Position numbers and translations under genes: made by a program
The notes under the pieces: model-generated
Told to the model about the DNA's origin: nothing
Databases searched by the model: none
What the model saw: only the letters and a program-made list of their open reading frames with translations
Shown here: in pieces, positions 22,861-34,635 of the stretch
How the letters are laid out: every line of letters begins with the position of its first letter
Numbering within the stretch: position 1 is the first letter of the stretch
From: Ophioceras dolichostomum
Taxonomy: Eukaryota > Ascomycota > Sordariomycetes > Magnaporthales > Ophioceraceae
Length of the DNA stretch: 64,000 nt
Direction: 5' to 3'
NCBI GenBank assembly: GCA_003049485.1
Contig: PYST01000049.1
Coordinates: 100,904-164,903 of the forward strand

Positions 22861-25800
22861 CTACCACTGCCCCAAAACAGTCAAATCCCTCGAGCTCTGC
22901 CCTACCATAAACGAGTAGCTCCCATCAGTGATCATCCTCCAATTCTGCGCCTCGACGTCCCAGTAGCTCAGATCTCTCCTCGTTAGGTTGAACTCCACCG
23001 ACATCGTCTTTCCTTGTTCGACAAAGAACTTGTCGAACCCCCTCAGCACCTTGACGGGGAATTCCACCGAGCTGTCCTCGGCAATGTTCGGGTACGCCAT
23101 GTAAAGCTGCGCGACGACCATCCCGTCCCTAGCCCCGACGTTCCTGATGCTCGCAGACACCCGCACGTACGTCTCCCACAGGTCGGGGTTCCCCCCTTCG
23201 TCGCCTCCCGCGTTCGACGGGACCTGCGGCGTGAAGTACCCGTCCGGGTAAGGGTACGGGCCCGGCACGAGCTCGTCGACGGAGTCGAGGTAAGGGTAGA
23301 CGTACTTCTCGAGCGGGCGCAGCTCCTCGTGAGGAGGCCAGAGGACCTCGGACTCGTCGGGGATGTCGCGGCTGTAGGAGGGCGGCTTCGCGCCCGGCTG
23401 GGGCCGCGGGGCCGGGAGGGGGGACTTGGGCAGGACGGGGTGCACGGTGAGGTTGGAGAACTCGAAGGTGGTGTACGATAGGCCGAAGCCGAACTCGTAG
23501 CGGGGCGCGATGCCGTGGTGGTCGAAGTGGCGGTAGTCGACGAAGATGCCCTCGGAGAAATCCTGCTGCGGGACGACGCCGTTGGGGAGGTACATCACCT
23601 GCGCACCCGGGCCGTAGTCGGCGAGGGACTTGCCGATGGTGTAGGGCAGGCGGCCCGACGGGTTGACGTCGCCGAAGATCACGTCGGCCAGGGCGTCGCC
23701 GCTCTCCTGGCCGGGGAGGTTGGCGAGCAGGACGGCCTTGACGGTGGGCATGTCGATCCAGCGCTCGACGAGGACCGGTCCGACGGCGTGGATGACGACC
23801 ACGACCTCCCCTTTCCCTCCGCCGCAGTGCTTCGCCACGCTCTGCACGAGCTGCTCGCCGCCCTTCTGAAGAAACAAATCGTTGCGGTCGCCGCTGATGC
23901 CGTCGTTCTTCAGGAAGCCCTCGCCGGAGTCGGCGTTGGCGAAGACGATGCACACGTCCGTGTCGGCGGCGGTCTTGTTGGTGGCGAAGGGCGGCATGTT
24001 GCTGGAGGTGTAGTCGTGGATCTCGACACGCGAGTGGTTGAACTCGCGGCGCAGCGCCTCGAGCGGCGTGACGAGGTGCGGGAACTCGACCGCGCCGCTG
24101 CCCCAGCCGGAGCCGAGCGTGCCCTTGTTGCAGCCGCGGTCCTTGCACGTGTTGGGACCCTCGGCGCCGCCCGTGCCGGCGTCCTCGCCGAAGACGCCGA
24201 TCTTGAGCTTGCCCTCGTGGCGCCGCCGGAGATCGCGGGAGTAGCCTCGCTTGGCGTCCGTGAAGCCCATGCGGCTGATGGGCAGGATGTCGTCGTTCTT
24301 GAGCAGCACGATGCCCTCGACGGCGACCTGGCGCGCTACGGTCCAGTGCGTGTTCTGCACATTGACGAACTTGTTCACCTCGACGGTATCCTGCGGCGTC
24401 GGGCTGCCGGGCGACGTGACGCCCATCTTATCGTTGGTCCACGAGGAGAAGTTGGGGCCCTTGCCGTCGAAGCGGGCAGGGTTGTCCTGACCGAGCTGGT
24501 ACCAGGACGCGACGATGCGGGTCACCATGTCATTCAGGCGGTCCATGGGCACGGAGCCGTTGAAGATGGACTTGGTCAGCTCGGGACCCCAGAGCGACTT
24601 TCCATCGGCCCAGCCGAGGCCGTCTCCTGGCATTGTCATATCTAGGCCCGCGATGGCCGAGGCGACGCCCGCCCGCTGGGCGAGCCAGTCCGACTGCTCG
24701 GGGAAGGAGGGTTAGCTATGATCAGAGAGGTGGGCGCGAGGGGAAGGAGAAGGGGCACAGATGTAATGGAAGGATAGTTAGTCAACGTACCATGACGAAG
24801 CCCTGGAAGCCAAGCTCATCCTTGAGGATTCCGTTGAGCAGCTTCGAGTTGGAGCAGGCGTAGCTGTTGTTGACCATGTTGTAGCTGCACATCACCGAAG
24901 CCACGCCTGCCTTCACGGCGTCGCCAAACGGCCAAGCATACAGCTCATGCAGCGTGCGGTCGTCGATGTTGGACGAGATGGCGTGCGGAAGACCCCACTC
25001 CCACGCCTGGCGGAAGTGCTCCTGCTCGTTGCCTACGAAATGCTTGATGGTCGCCATGACGCCCTCGCTCTGGATCCCGCGGATGGTCTGCGCGCCAGCC
25101 ACGCCCTGGAGGTACGGGTCGGCGCCGAAGCCCTCCCAGTTACGCCCTCCGGCTGGCATGCGGCCCAGCGGACCCACGCACGGGCCCAACAGCACGTTGA
25201 TGCCCTTCCCGCGCGCCTCGCTGCCGTGCGCCTTGCCGCGCAGGTACATCAGGTCCCTGTTCCAGGTCGCCCCCACGGTGATCCCGGCCGGGAAGGCGGT
25301 GGCGTTGTCGGCGAAGCGGATGCCCAGCGGGCCGTCCTGCAGGTGCAGCTGCGGGAAGCCCACGTAGACGGCGGGGCCGTTGCTGCCCACGGCGGGGCCC
25401 ATCTGCCAGCCGACGCCAGTCGTGACGTTCACCTTCTCGGCCAGCGTCATGGCCTCGACCATCTTGGCGGCCTTGGCGTAGCTGTCCGCCCACGACCGCG
25501 CCGTGCCGCCCAGCGGGGACGGGTACCACGGCGGGGACTGGCCGTAGGGCGGCTCTTCCTGGTATTTCTTGTAGACGAACAACCCACCCGCACCGAGGAG
25601 GAGCCATATCAGGAAGCCGATGGCGAGCACCGTGATGCAGCATTTGCTGCGGCCCGCGCATGGCTGTCGCCAGGACCAGGGCCGTCGGCCGCCGCCGGGC
25701 CGGAGGAAGGCTGGGATGGTGTGGGAGTCGGCGTCTCCATCGGCGGCGGAGGCGGCTGGCCCGTCTCGCGACAAGGGGTCGGCGGTCAGGAACTCGGTGG

Positions 25801-25894
25801 CGTCGATGTCGGACTCGCCGTCTTCGGTGTCGTAGGACGAGCGGCGCTGCTTCTCTCGTGGGCTGAGCAGCCCTTCGCTGGACGGGTCCATCAT
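22861..25894 (-). CDS. Membrane-anchored GH3 beta-glucosidase
   Basis: Two exons (25894-24791 and 24693-22861) with a 97-bp intron encode 978 residues. Residues 1-85 are an acidic, serine-rich cytoplasmic tail. One transmembrane helix follows at about 86-108, giving a type II membrane protein like Aspergillus bglE-type enzymes. The GH3 N-terminal barrel contains LQDGPLGIRF, the KHFVGNEQE segment and MCSYNMVNN. The catalytic nucleophile is Asp370 in the SDW motif, which falls directly after the splice junction and supports the model. The alpha/beta sandwich domain (VLLKNDDILPI onward) and a C-terminal fibronectin-III-like domain (YVRVSASIRNVG...VLRGFDKF) complete the family architecture. The enzyme should remove terminal beta-glucose at the cell surface or in the secretory pathway. 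Two adjacent ATGs (25894 and 25891) make the start slightly ambiguous. Confidence 0.93.
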
Positions 25895-27388
25895 CTTTGA
25901 AGAAGCTATGTGTGGGTCCGGCAGTCGATCGAGGAGGGGGGCGGCTGGCGCTGGATGGCAGGGGGGCAGGAAAGGCTCGGCGACGAAGGGCTCAGCTTCG
26001 AGCTCTCGAATTTCCTGACAAGCGAAGGAAATGATATCAGCACATGTGAAGCTCCCCGAAGGGTGCGGGAGAAGAGCGGGATGCTGTCTGGGTGTTCTAC
26101 CAACCCTGTGCAGCGTTATCGGCTGTGGCGATCCGGGAAGATGATCATCAGGCCTTCCAGCTCGCCCAACGGTCGCGGTCCAGCGCTTCCGATGATCGGT
26201 CGGGCTCCGTGATTGCGTCCCAAACGTCCCTTGGGTGTCCGTGACACACAACCTATCTCGGGTGATCAATCACCGACAAGATGAGCAAATGATCATCGAT
26301 GGGCTCGAGAAAGGCCATAGATAATTCTCGTGGAAAAGACAAAGAGAAGAAGAAGAAATTCTTGTGATGGAAAACGACGTCGAAGATACGTGCCGTTGAG
26401 ACACAGCTCAAACGAAACTTTCCCTGAAAAGGACCCGCCATGGTCTTGGCGACGATCGCCAAAACGTCCGGGGTAGCTCCCCCTGACCAATCAGGATTGT
26501 GGAGTCAGGGGTAGGGTGCACGTGAGGGCCCTGAAGCAACTACGTTTGACAAGCATCAATTCTCATCATCAGTCTTCAACAGTTTGTTCGCATCAGGTCC
26601 AGGCGCGACTTCGCCGACTGATTTTCATGATTGAGCTTGTGGCAAGGCTGAGCCCCTTGCAGTCAGATCTCGCGATGCTTGGCCTGTCTCCATCTCGTCA
26701 TCGCTCCTTTCAACAGTCACATCCAGGGCTGAATCCTCCAACGCACTGCTGGACGTTCCCACGAGTGCGAGCTTCGCCTCAAATATCCCACCCCCTGGCA
26801 AGAATACGGTACGAGCCATATCGCGAATAGGGTCATGAGCCACAAGATAGGTAGCTAAGATAGGTTCCAGGGCTCGGAATATCACGTATTGCGGATGCTG
26901 TCGTAATGTGTGCTCAGTCATGCTAGGAATGATGAGGGAAGCGATGCGAGGCATATTTAAGACATTTAGCTTCACAGAGGGGGATAGAAAATATCAATTC
27001 AGTCCAAGACACTCCCTAAGCGATAGGTATTCCTGCCTGACATTGTTTGCCAGTTTGTATATAATTTAAGGTGCTCATCATGCCACTCATCATTCACCGG
27101 CCCATCGTCAGAGACTTTCAAAATCCACCCTCTCGCCACACCCTCGTCCTCTGTACTCGACGTGATTCTTCGGTGTCTCTGTGTAGCGCCTGGGATTGAG
27201 ATATAAAGGGTGCCTCCTCAGCTCTTCCCCGTATCTCACACACAGCAATTTGCTTCGGTATTGATACGGCCAAACAAGCAAGACGAGGATCGAAAGCAGA
27301 ATCTAGTGGGTCTCAATGTCGTCGCATTTGTGTCCAAGTTTGGTTTGTAACAGAGCTAACTAGGATCTTGTCCCTGCCTTCAGAAGCC
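25895..27388. other. Intergenic region upstream of the glucosidase
   Basis: The glucosidase promoter should lie in the left part. No supportable protein was found. A TATA-like element (gatataaaggg) at about 27209-27219 and an intron-like 3' end (gctaac...ccttcag, about 27356-27383) belong to the doubtful small gene that follows. Confidence 0.45.
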
Positions 27389-27598
27389 ATGGCAAACCCG
27401 AGAATCCTACGGCCGAATCTGGGATGGTTCGTCCACATCAGGGGAGACCTGGCTGAGTACATCGTTGTGGCTATCCTGGCTGGAGGCAGTTATCTTCTGC
27501 GCCGAGACGGAGGGAACGGCGTGGAGAAAGTCGTGGCCTTGGCGGATATCACCGCCGTTTCGGCAACACGGTTTATACGGAGTCACGTTAGGAAATAG
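27389..27598 (+). CDS. Possible small protein, 69 residues, unknown
   Basis: The ATG at 27389 has a strong context (gccATGGc). It is preceded by a TATA-like box about 175 bases upstream and by what looks like the branch site and acceptor of a leader intron. The 69-residue product has one moderately hydrophobic stretch (EYIVVAILAGGSYLL) and a basic C-terminus. No family is recognised. The open frame is short enough to be chance, so the call rests mainly on the promoter-like context. Confidence 0.3.
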   Translation: MANPRILRPNLGWFVHIRGDLAEYIVVAILAGGSYLLRRDGGNGVEKVVALADITAVSATRFIRSHVRK

Positions 27599-27828
27599 GG
27601 ACCTTTAGCTTAGATGGACTGAGATGGCGCTTATAGTAGAGTAGTTGGATTTGAATAGGTTAGAAGAGTATCATCAGTTGCACAGCAGTAAGCCACTTGG
27701 CTCCCACAGGCTGGAATTGTATCATCGATTGAATAGCAGCAGTACACTTAGCTCCCTAGCCCCTATCTCTTCTGAACGCCCCTCGTTACCGCATAGCCCT
27801 ATAGGTCTATCCAGGATGTCTTAACTCC

Positions 27829-29314
27829 CTACGTCGCGGGACCTTGGCAGGGAGCTGGCGCCTGGCCCGACCCTTGTCCCATGAACACTACCAGGATAGC
27901 CAAGTAGCTTTTCGCTCAGTGGTTAGCACTATCGGCTTTCCGAGGACGCGTTGGGGCAAGGAAGATGCTAATACTCACCCAGCGCAGGCAGTGAAGATCT
28001 CATGCTTGCGTGCTTTCGTGCACAGGTTCAGCACCAGGCCGAAAATGAACGCACAGCCCAGCTGAAGACCCATGACCTTGGCAAGAACCGTGCCGCTGAT
28101 TCCGGCAGAAGTCCAACAGTAGAGCGGCCAGAGCGGCAAAATGAAGAGGGCGAGCATCACCATTATGAGCAGCACCATCTTCAGGTAGGCTACCCTCTTC
28201 ACAGAGAAATTTGCTTGGAGCACACTTGAGGCCTCGCGTATCTCCTGGGATTCGTTGCATGTTAGCAGTAAACATTTCGTTGAGGCAGTGTGCAAGAGAG
28301 GTTGCAGGTTGCTAGTCGATCGCGTTCACATAGAAGGGGAGTCTTGGTGACGCTGAACGACGGCCAGAGTTGAGACTTTGTGTACCTTGGTGGCAAACAC
28401 CCTCAGCGGCCGCGTTAGTCTACCGAGTTTGTTGATGTTTCGGAATATGGGAGGCGGGTTTGTTTCAATACTCACTCTTATGGCACGACAGTCAATCTTG
28501 ACCAGGAGAGCAATGATCTTCTTGTCCAGCCAGACTTCGTCGGGGCGATCCTTCAAGATACAAAGATCGTGCCAGTTGCCAATGAACTCCTCGTGGATAA
28601 ATTGTGGGCGTTTTACGTTGAAGAAGTTCTGCATATTCCCGTACTCGAAGGACGTTGGGCGGTCAAATCCCATGAGAGTGTGGGAAAGGCAAAGCAACTC
28701 CTCTAGTAATTGAAAACAATCCTGTCAGTTATAGTACGACCAAGGGAGGGTGGTGAGGACATCGCGAGAGGGGCTGTGGTAAACCAAATTCCTTGAGTTT
28801 GGCTCGTATTTGATTCATAGTCTCGCTGTACTGAGGGTTGATCCGAATTCTCGACTCGCGACCGAACATGCTCGCGCCGTGTGTCTCAGAGTCGTCCTTG
28901 TCCATCTTGAACAATGCGGCCTCGAGAGCCCTCAGCTCATCTTGGAGGTGCAGGAGCACTCTCACTTTGAGATAGCTGAACTGGCGGAATATGTGGAAGT
29001 CTCCCGAAGATGCCATAAACCTCGCGAGCATTGGGTACCCTTCCGGCGTTTCCTCCACTGATAGATTTATTAGCGCCACATGGCTCCTCGCTCCCCAAGG
29101 TCTAGAAGTGGGCAAATGGCTAAGCAATTTGGCTTACCTGTCTGTTGGGAGTGCTGTGTTGGGCAGTCCCGCGAATCTCCCATTCCGAAGGAGTCTGGCA
29201 AGGCTGGCTGACTGGGAGCAGTCGTACTGGACTCGGGAGCTGGGTTCAGGACCACATTTCTATGAAGGATCTGTCAGACGTACCGTGCTTCAGTTTGTGT
29301 TTGACTAGGTTCAT
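27829..29314 (-). CDS. DUF6594-like membrane protein
   Basis: A six-exon model closes in frame: 29314-29284, 29239-29138, 29057-28785, 28702-28476, 28244-27979 and 27907-27829, giving 325 residues. The N-terminal part is a short serine/threonine/proline-rich tail followed by GYPMLARFM, FRQFSYLKVRVLLHLQDEL and an acidic coiled coil. The middle has RPQFIHEEFIGNWHDL and DEVWLDKKIIALL. The C-terminus has three hydrophobic helices, including MVLLIMVMLALFILPLWPLY and the KARKHEIFTACAG-YLAILVVF junction. This order matches the fungal DUF6594 family, whose function is unknown. The intron at 28784-28703 uses a weak donor (GTTTAC), and the 231-bp intron 28475-28245 could hide a small exon. The first 31-bp exon is the least certain part. 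Confidence 0.75.
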
Positions 29315-30783
29315 ATGTCTCGACGGCCAAGTACTAGTAATGAGAACTGAGAGAAGGAGAGTTGGCGTTGCTTTCCCCTTATACCGCCAGGGGCACTTGA
29401 GGGGGCCTTGTGTGTGGCATATTCCGACCAGACGATGCGAGAACACCAAACCAAGGCACTAGAAGAAGGAGAGGGAACGAGTGAAGGAACGGGGTGAAGG
29501 AGGGGGGCCGGTCACCCCTTCTAATGGCTGAATCGGACCCTCAGGTTGCACAGTAGCACCTGACATGCTACACTCCGGTGAGGGGTGTATCGCACCACCC
29601 TGAGTCTGCCAGGTAATGCGAGGGCGTGTGTGCACTTCCTCGGAGGCGCCGTCCCGTTGGACGTAGTTGAGTAGTAGGTGTAATTCGTGGACTTTTGCGG
29701 GAGCCTGCTTTCGCATCGCAGGTCAGAGTAATACAAGAGGCTGACCGTGATACCTGCCGGACTGGGAAGGGAGGGGGAAGATATGCTGCCGATAAAAGCA
29801 ATACTATCAACCACATTACTTCCATGTGGAAATCCAGAATTTGTGCCATAGTTGAACCCGACGAGGCTTTAACTATAACGAGAGGGTTTGACTGTCTCTT
29901 TTCCGTGGGGCTGGATGCTATCTGTCTTTGCCTTGCATGATTGTTCTATCAACCGGGAGAGGTTAGCTTAGACAGAAAACAGTGAACAGAAGAAGCCATT
30001 TGGGCACCTTCGACTCCAGCTTGCTCCCATTAAGCCCTTGCAAATCTTAACCCGATAGGGGCCGGGGCTGAACCTTAGCAGCACGTAGAAAGTGGCTCCG
30101 GGTACCGTTAGACTTATAAAGGAGATAGATCACTTGTCTAGTGGATACGTGAGAGTTTGGGCAGAGATATACTCGCTGCCCCGAAGGTATAAGGACTATC
30201 TAATAACATTCCTCGACTTCGTCCAGGCAGTGTTTAGTTCGCGGTTCTAGTCTTACATGTTCTCCATACTAGTAGTAATACCGTCTCGCACCCTTCTCAC
30301 ATTGGATTGCTCCTTCTACCAGGGAGCTTGGACACATAAACCTATGAGGTCCTAGGGCGCCCCAGCGACTATACTTGTTACCATCGACGCAAGGCCTCCC
30401 CATTGCACGATGCGCCTCGCGCAGAAGAAGGTAGAAACAGCCAACTCGCCACCAAGAAGTATAACCAGCCGAGTTATCGCACAAACGGAGGGTCGCCTGT
30501 TGGTTCATAGTAGGTACCTGCTCACGTGGCAGCTGTTGCCTCAGTCCTAAGGCATCAACTTCCAAGGCATCTACCTACCAAGCAGCCTTTATAAGGTCGC
30601 TCTCCCCACCAACGCATAGATAGCTTTCCTTTCGAAGAGAGAGACTAGAATTCAGTAGTATTTTGCACGCGTGCTTGTTCTTTTCCCCATTGGCCTCCCG
30701 ACATCGCCCATTCAGCCCATGCATAATTGTGACGCGTAGAATAGCCATGTACACAAGAAAAGAGAGAGCGTTGTGTGTTAGCT

Positions 30784-30812
30784 AGGTGCGCTCCTTCTGG
30801 AAGGGCGCACCT
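30784..30812. repeat. Near-perfect hairpin, 12-bp stem
   Basis: Arms AGGTGCGC-t-CCTT and AAGG-GCGCACCT pair over 12 bp with one bulged T and a four-base loop CTGG. There is no T-run directly after it, and it is not next to a recognised gene end. It may be the terminal part of a small inverted-repeat element or an RNA structure. Confidence 0.7.
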
Positions 30813-30857
30813 CTACCTATTTAATTACAAAGGAGACTGGTAAAACGAGCGTGACTA

Positions 30858-30873
30858 AGCGTGGTCCCACGCT
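30858..30873. repeat. Short inverted repeat, 7-bp arms
   Basis: AGCGTGG and CCACGCT flank a two-base spacer. An overlapping alternative pairing joins GAGCGTG at 30847 with CACGCTC at 30868. It lies 46 bases after the larger hairpin, so the two may belong to one structured element. Confidence 0.6.
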
Positions 30874-32742
30874 CACTATCATCACGTGCCTGCACGCGTG
30901 ACAATAATGCAACGCGTTGTCGCTGCAGACAACTTGATTGCTGCATCAGAGAGCGAACAACGCTCACCATTCGAGGGCTGGATCACGACACTGATGATTT
31001 CGATCGCGTGGGATTCACACCGACATCTTGGGTGCTTGGGACTATGGAAGCTAAACAAATGTACTGCTTGACCACGCCAAGGGAAACTTAGAGTGACTCC
31101 GAAATGTTCGAGCCCCCCTGATGATCTATGGCTCAGCCTGATTGTCGTTCAAGTTCTGAGTCCGTTTGGATGAGCCGTTGGAATGAACAAAGGCCGCTCT
31201 TTGCATTTAAGGGCCTGCTATCTCAGTCGTGCCCAAAGATATCGGGCTCTGCTCCCATCAAGCCTCTTCACAAGCAACGTCTACTGCCATTTAGCACTGA
31301 GCCTTACACGCAACGCGACACAACTAGCTCTGCGAGAAATAGGCCATTTCCAGCCAGTGTACAAACACCTCACGAGAAACAATGCGCCGCTCTGATGGTG
31401 GCTGGGGCGGAAATAAACGACCTGGCAAGTCTATCGACCCGTCACGCAGCGCCACAACTGGTGGTTTCAATAGCGGGGGAACAGCAGTGCCGGCAAGTTG
31501 GAGCTAATAAATTGCGAGAAGAACTGTCTAGTCCACCTCTCTTCTAACCAGGCATCTGCGTTCTACTACAGCCACGAATCGACCAGCACCAGCAAGGAAA
31601 CTCTGCGGCCTCGATTTCCGAGCACTGGGTGGTCCCGACTGACGAGAAACAGCACCACGCTGAGGAGCACTTCAGAGTAGGTCTACCGAACAGATGGTTG
31701 GTTGTTCAACGGGATCAGAGTGGCCGGAACATTTGGATGTTGGTCAAGAACGAAAGCATGCTGGATCGACATGACAGCGCCTGCTTGTTCCCAGTGGACC
31801 CTCGGGAGGACACGGTCAGTCCCGATCCTTTGTATTAGGATGCTCTTATCGACAGGCAGCGACTGCCGCTCATCATATTGGTGGGGTGTGCGGGGAGAGT
31901 GAGGCCGATGCCGCCACGGCTCCGGAAGCCCTAGATATACCTCTCAATATAGCTGTGCTTTCGCCTTAAGCTACAGGGAAACATGCGGACGACTAGTTGC
32001 ACCCGAGTAGTACAATCATCATCGTGTAGTTGAGTTTTCTGTTCTACTATGTTATGCATCGCGTTCAATTTCCATTTAACTCAGTAGTTCTGTGCCAAAC
32101 ATATGACGGAGCCTGTGTACTATGCGTCAGTTCGCTTGGGTCACCTGCACGAGCTCTCGCTATTCTGGTCTGTATATCATTCTGTTCTCTTCTAAAAAGA
32201 TGGCCACTTCTCGAATTACCAGGCATGTGGCTTACCCAGCGGGCACGAACCATAGTATAACGGTTAGTAGGCATTATATCAGTGAAGAGGTCAAGCTATT
32301 AAGGAGAATGGGTAGAATATTCCACGGGTATGGTGCTTAGGTTTACTATCCAGCTCTCCGTCTCGAACTCGCGAAGGGTCAGGAGGGTGGGCAGTTATGA
32401 CGTTGGTGGTAGTACGAGCTCGTTGGTTTGCGGGCAGTGGACAGACTCCGACATATCTGTGATTGTTTTGATCGCAAGTGAGCGAGAGAGCAACGTACGA
32501 GGTACTCTTGGCTTGAAGCAGAGGTGCTGTTTGGTCAAGCCTAACAACCAAATCAGCGTGACATCGGCCTTCATCCTCTGACTGAAACGGCTTAGAAATG
32601 AATTCCCGTTCCTTTTGCCTAATCGCCTATTGTCTAAGCCCGTTTCGAAACAGGCAAGAGAAATCGTCAATGCTTTTGCCTATAAACTTCAGCTTGTCCA
32701 AAACTACCTATCGCTGTGAACCATGATCGCCTTATCGCCCAC

Positions 32743-33240
32743 TAACGCCTCCGGAGAGGACTTCTCGACAGAGACACGCGAGAAAATCCAATATTAGACA
32801 TCAACTACTAGTACTATACCACCACCATACCAACACCTCCGATAACACGTCGACTGATAGAGTGGCTAAAAAAGGTTGACAGGAGGCTGCGCGGTTCGTC
32901 CGAAAATGGCGGTTCGTCAGGGGGTGGCGGGCAGAGTCCGCCTTCCAATAACCCAGTCAGCTTACAGCAGACCGGCGGCTACAGAAAGGGACTCGTGCCC
33001 GCCCAAGTAGGCCCGACCTTGAAACTTTGCCTACTACGGCCTATGTTTGTCACTCACAAGCCTCGGAAGGCTAGAGAAGCCGATGGGGTAGTGCTAACGG
33101 TATGTGTGGTGACAGCATGGGCATGCTGCAAACTTGGGGCCAGAGCAGCATTCTTCAACCGGTGTCTGACGGCCGCTCTGCGAGTAGTCATCTCGCAAAT
33201 GATTACATTTCCTTTCGCACTAGTTTTCCTATTCATCTAG
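32743..33240 (+). pseudogene. Start-less copy 2 of the repeated gene fragment
   Basis: Positions 32743-32934 match 21324-21549, including a shared leader and the codons for RRLIEWLKKVDRRLRG and a glycine-rich linker. About 30 bases that contain the start codon in copy 1 are missing here, so no ATG stands at the homologous place. The reading frame is nevertheless open from upstream of 32851 to the TAG at 33238-33240. It shows what follows the linker: NNPVSLQQTGGYRKGLVPAQ and then a basic segment of no recognised family. The intact frame after loss of the start may mean the gene is recently inactivated, or that a spliced start lies elsewhere. Confidence 0.55.
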
Positions 33241-34635
33241 CTCTTTCGTACTATTCATTTGGAATAATGGCACCATCGTTGCAGACCGGACTGCAACGGA
33301 ACTTGCCAGAACAAGCCCCTCATAGCCGGTTGTCCACACCATCATCGCCACGGCATCGCAACACCACACGAGACTCGGTTCAACGAAGGTGGTGTCGAAC
33401 ATTAACACCCCAGCATAGATATGCGTCTTCCCATGCAAATGTATATACAACATAACCCCGTCACTACAAGGGGTTCTTGCCTTTGGGAGGGCAACTAGGA
33501 ATCATGCTAGAAGCTTGGCGTATATGCCATCTTCTGATACTACCTTCTGATAGTTGTTTGCATCCGCGACGAGGACCTGCCCGGCAACAAGCTCGCTTCA
33601 GAATTGGGGGGTCACAGGAGCGAGGGACTGACGATATAATGTAAATCATGCTCATTGCATCCCAGCGGTTGTCGTGTCGTCCCTAATAATACCGACACCA
33701 ACCTCTATTGGATCTAGGTACGTAGGACAGCTGGCGGCCCTTTACTTGGGTAAATTCATTGCCCCAAGGTCCACTAAAGCTTTGACACCATCCATCCAAC
33801 GCGGTGTGATGGGCGATAATTATGTTATGTTGCCTTTCAAAAAGTCAACGCGTGCTCCACGCCTGTACTACTGAACGAAGCAGGCACAGCAGCACCTAGA
33901 CAATAGAGTATTATATCTAGCACCTTCTAGCACAACACGTTGCAGACCTGTTTGCTAAGGGAGTCGCAGTGCTCCGTGATCTTTGAATCACCCTGTTTGA
34001 CTGGGTGGAAGGTGGTTGTCAACGATCCGTGTTTACCGGTCTTGTACTGTCCCCATGCACGAATGTTGAGCATTGCATATGGCATAACTCCTCTGGGCCA
34101 TCAGAGGAAGAAATAACGAATGAATGGAGCGTAGACGATGAGGTGGAGGAAAGAAAGAAGTGATGTTGAGATACTCAAGCTTGCGGAGGAGATACCGAGA
34201 GGGGCCAACAGAGAAGGTTCTCGAAGCTACCTCATCCTCGAACCGTGGCAGAAGGACAGCCAAATCAGTCCTGATTAGATAGGCACCTTCGTTGGCGAAC
34301 GACAAGATGGCGCAAGCGACTGGCAGGGGCGACTGCAGTGTTCAGGCGAATGGGCAACAGGAAGAATCATCAGGGCCAAGAAGTACTCGCAGGAAGGAGG
34401 GACCATTAATTAGGAGGCCCCGAATTCACGTGGAGGGCAGGCGCGTTCCCATATCACGCGTCATTGTTTCGCCTTGATTCAAATTGTTTTGATTTTTTCT
34501 GCCTCCTCTTCCTCCGCCCGCAGCCATCAAAGCCGTCATCAACATCGTCGTGAGATCTTCGACAAGCATAGGTACACACAATAGGAACCTGCTCAAGAAG
34601 TTGTACCTTCGTTGCTCTTTCCAGAAAATATCACT
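33241..34635. other. Intergenic region
   Basis: No supportable gene was seen. The right end is the promoter and leader of the gene at 34636, with C/T-rich sequence at about 34490-34520. Confidence 0.45.

Larger units (their letters stand above)
29315..32742. other. Gene-poor region
   Basis: No frame has convincing protein character. A TATA-like site (minus strand, gtataagg near 29380) may serve the DUF6594 gene. Two strong inverted repeats near 30.8 kb are listed separately. The base composition is more A+T-rich than around the genes, which fits old, degraded repeats, but no transposon domain was recognised. Confidence 0.45.

Noticed and set aside
23515..24645. 376-codon frame on the plus strand, antisense to the GH3 glucosidase
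   Set aside because: GC-rich third positions of the real gene create long antisense frames; it shows no protein family features.
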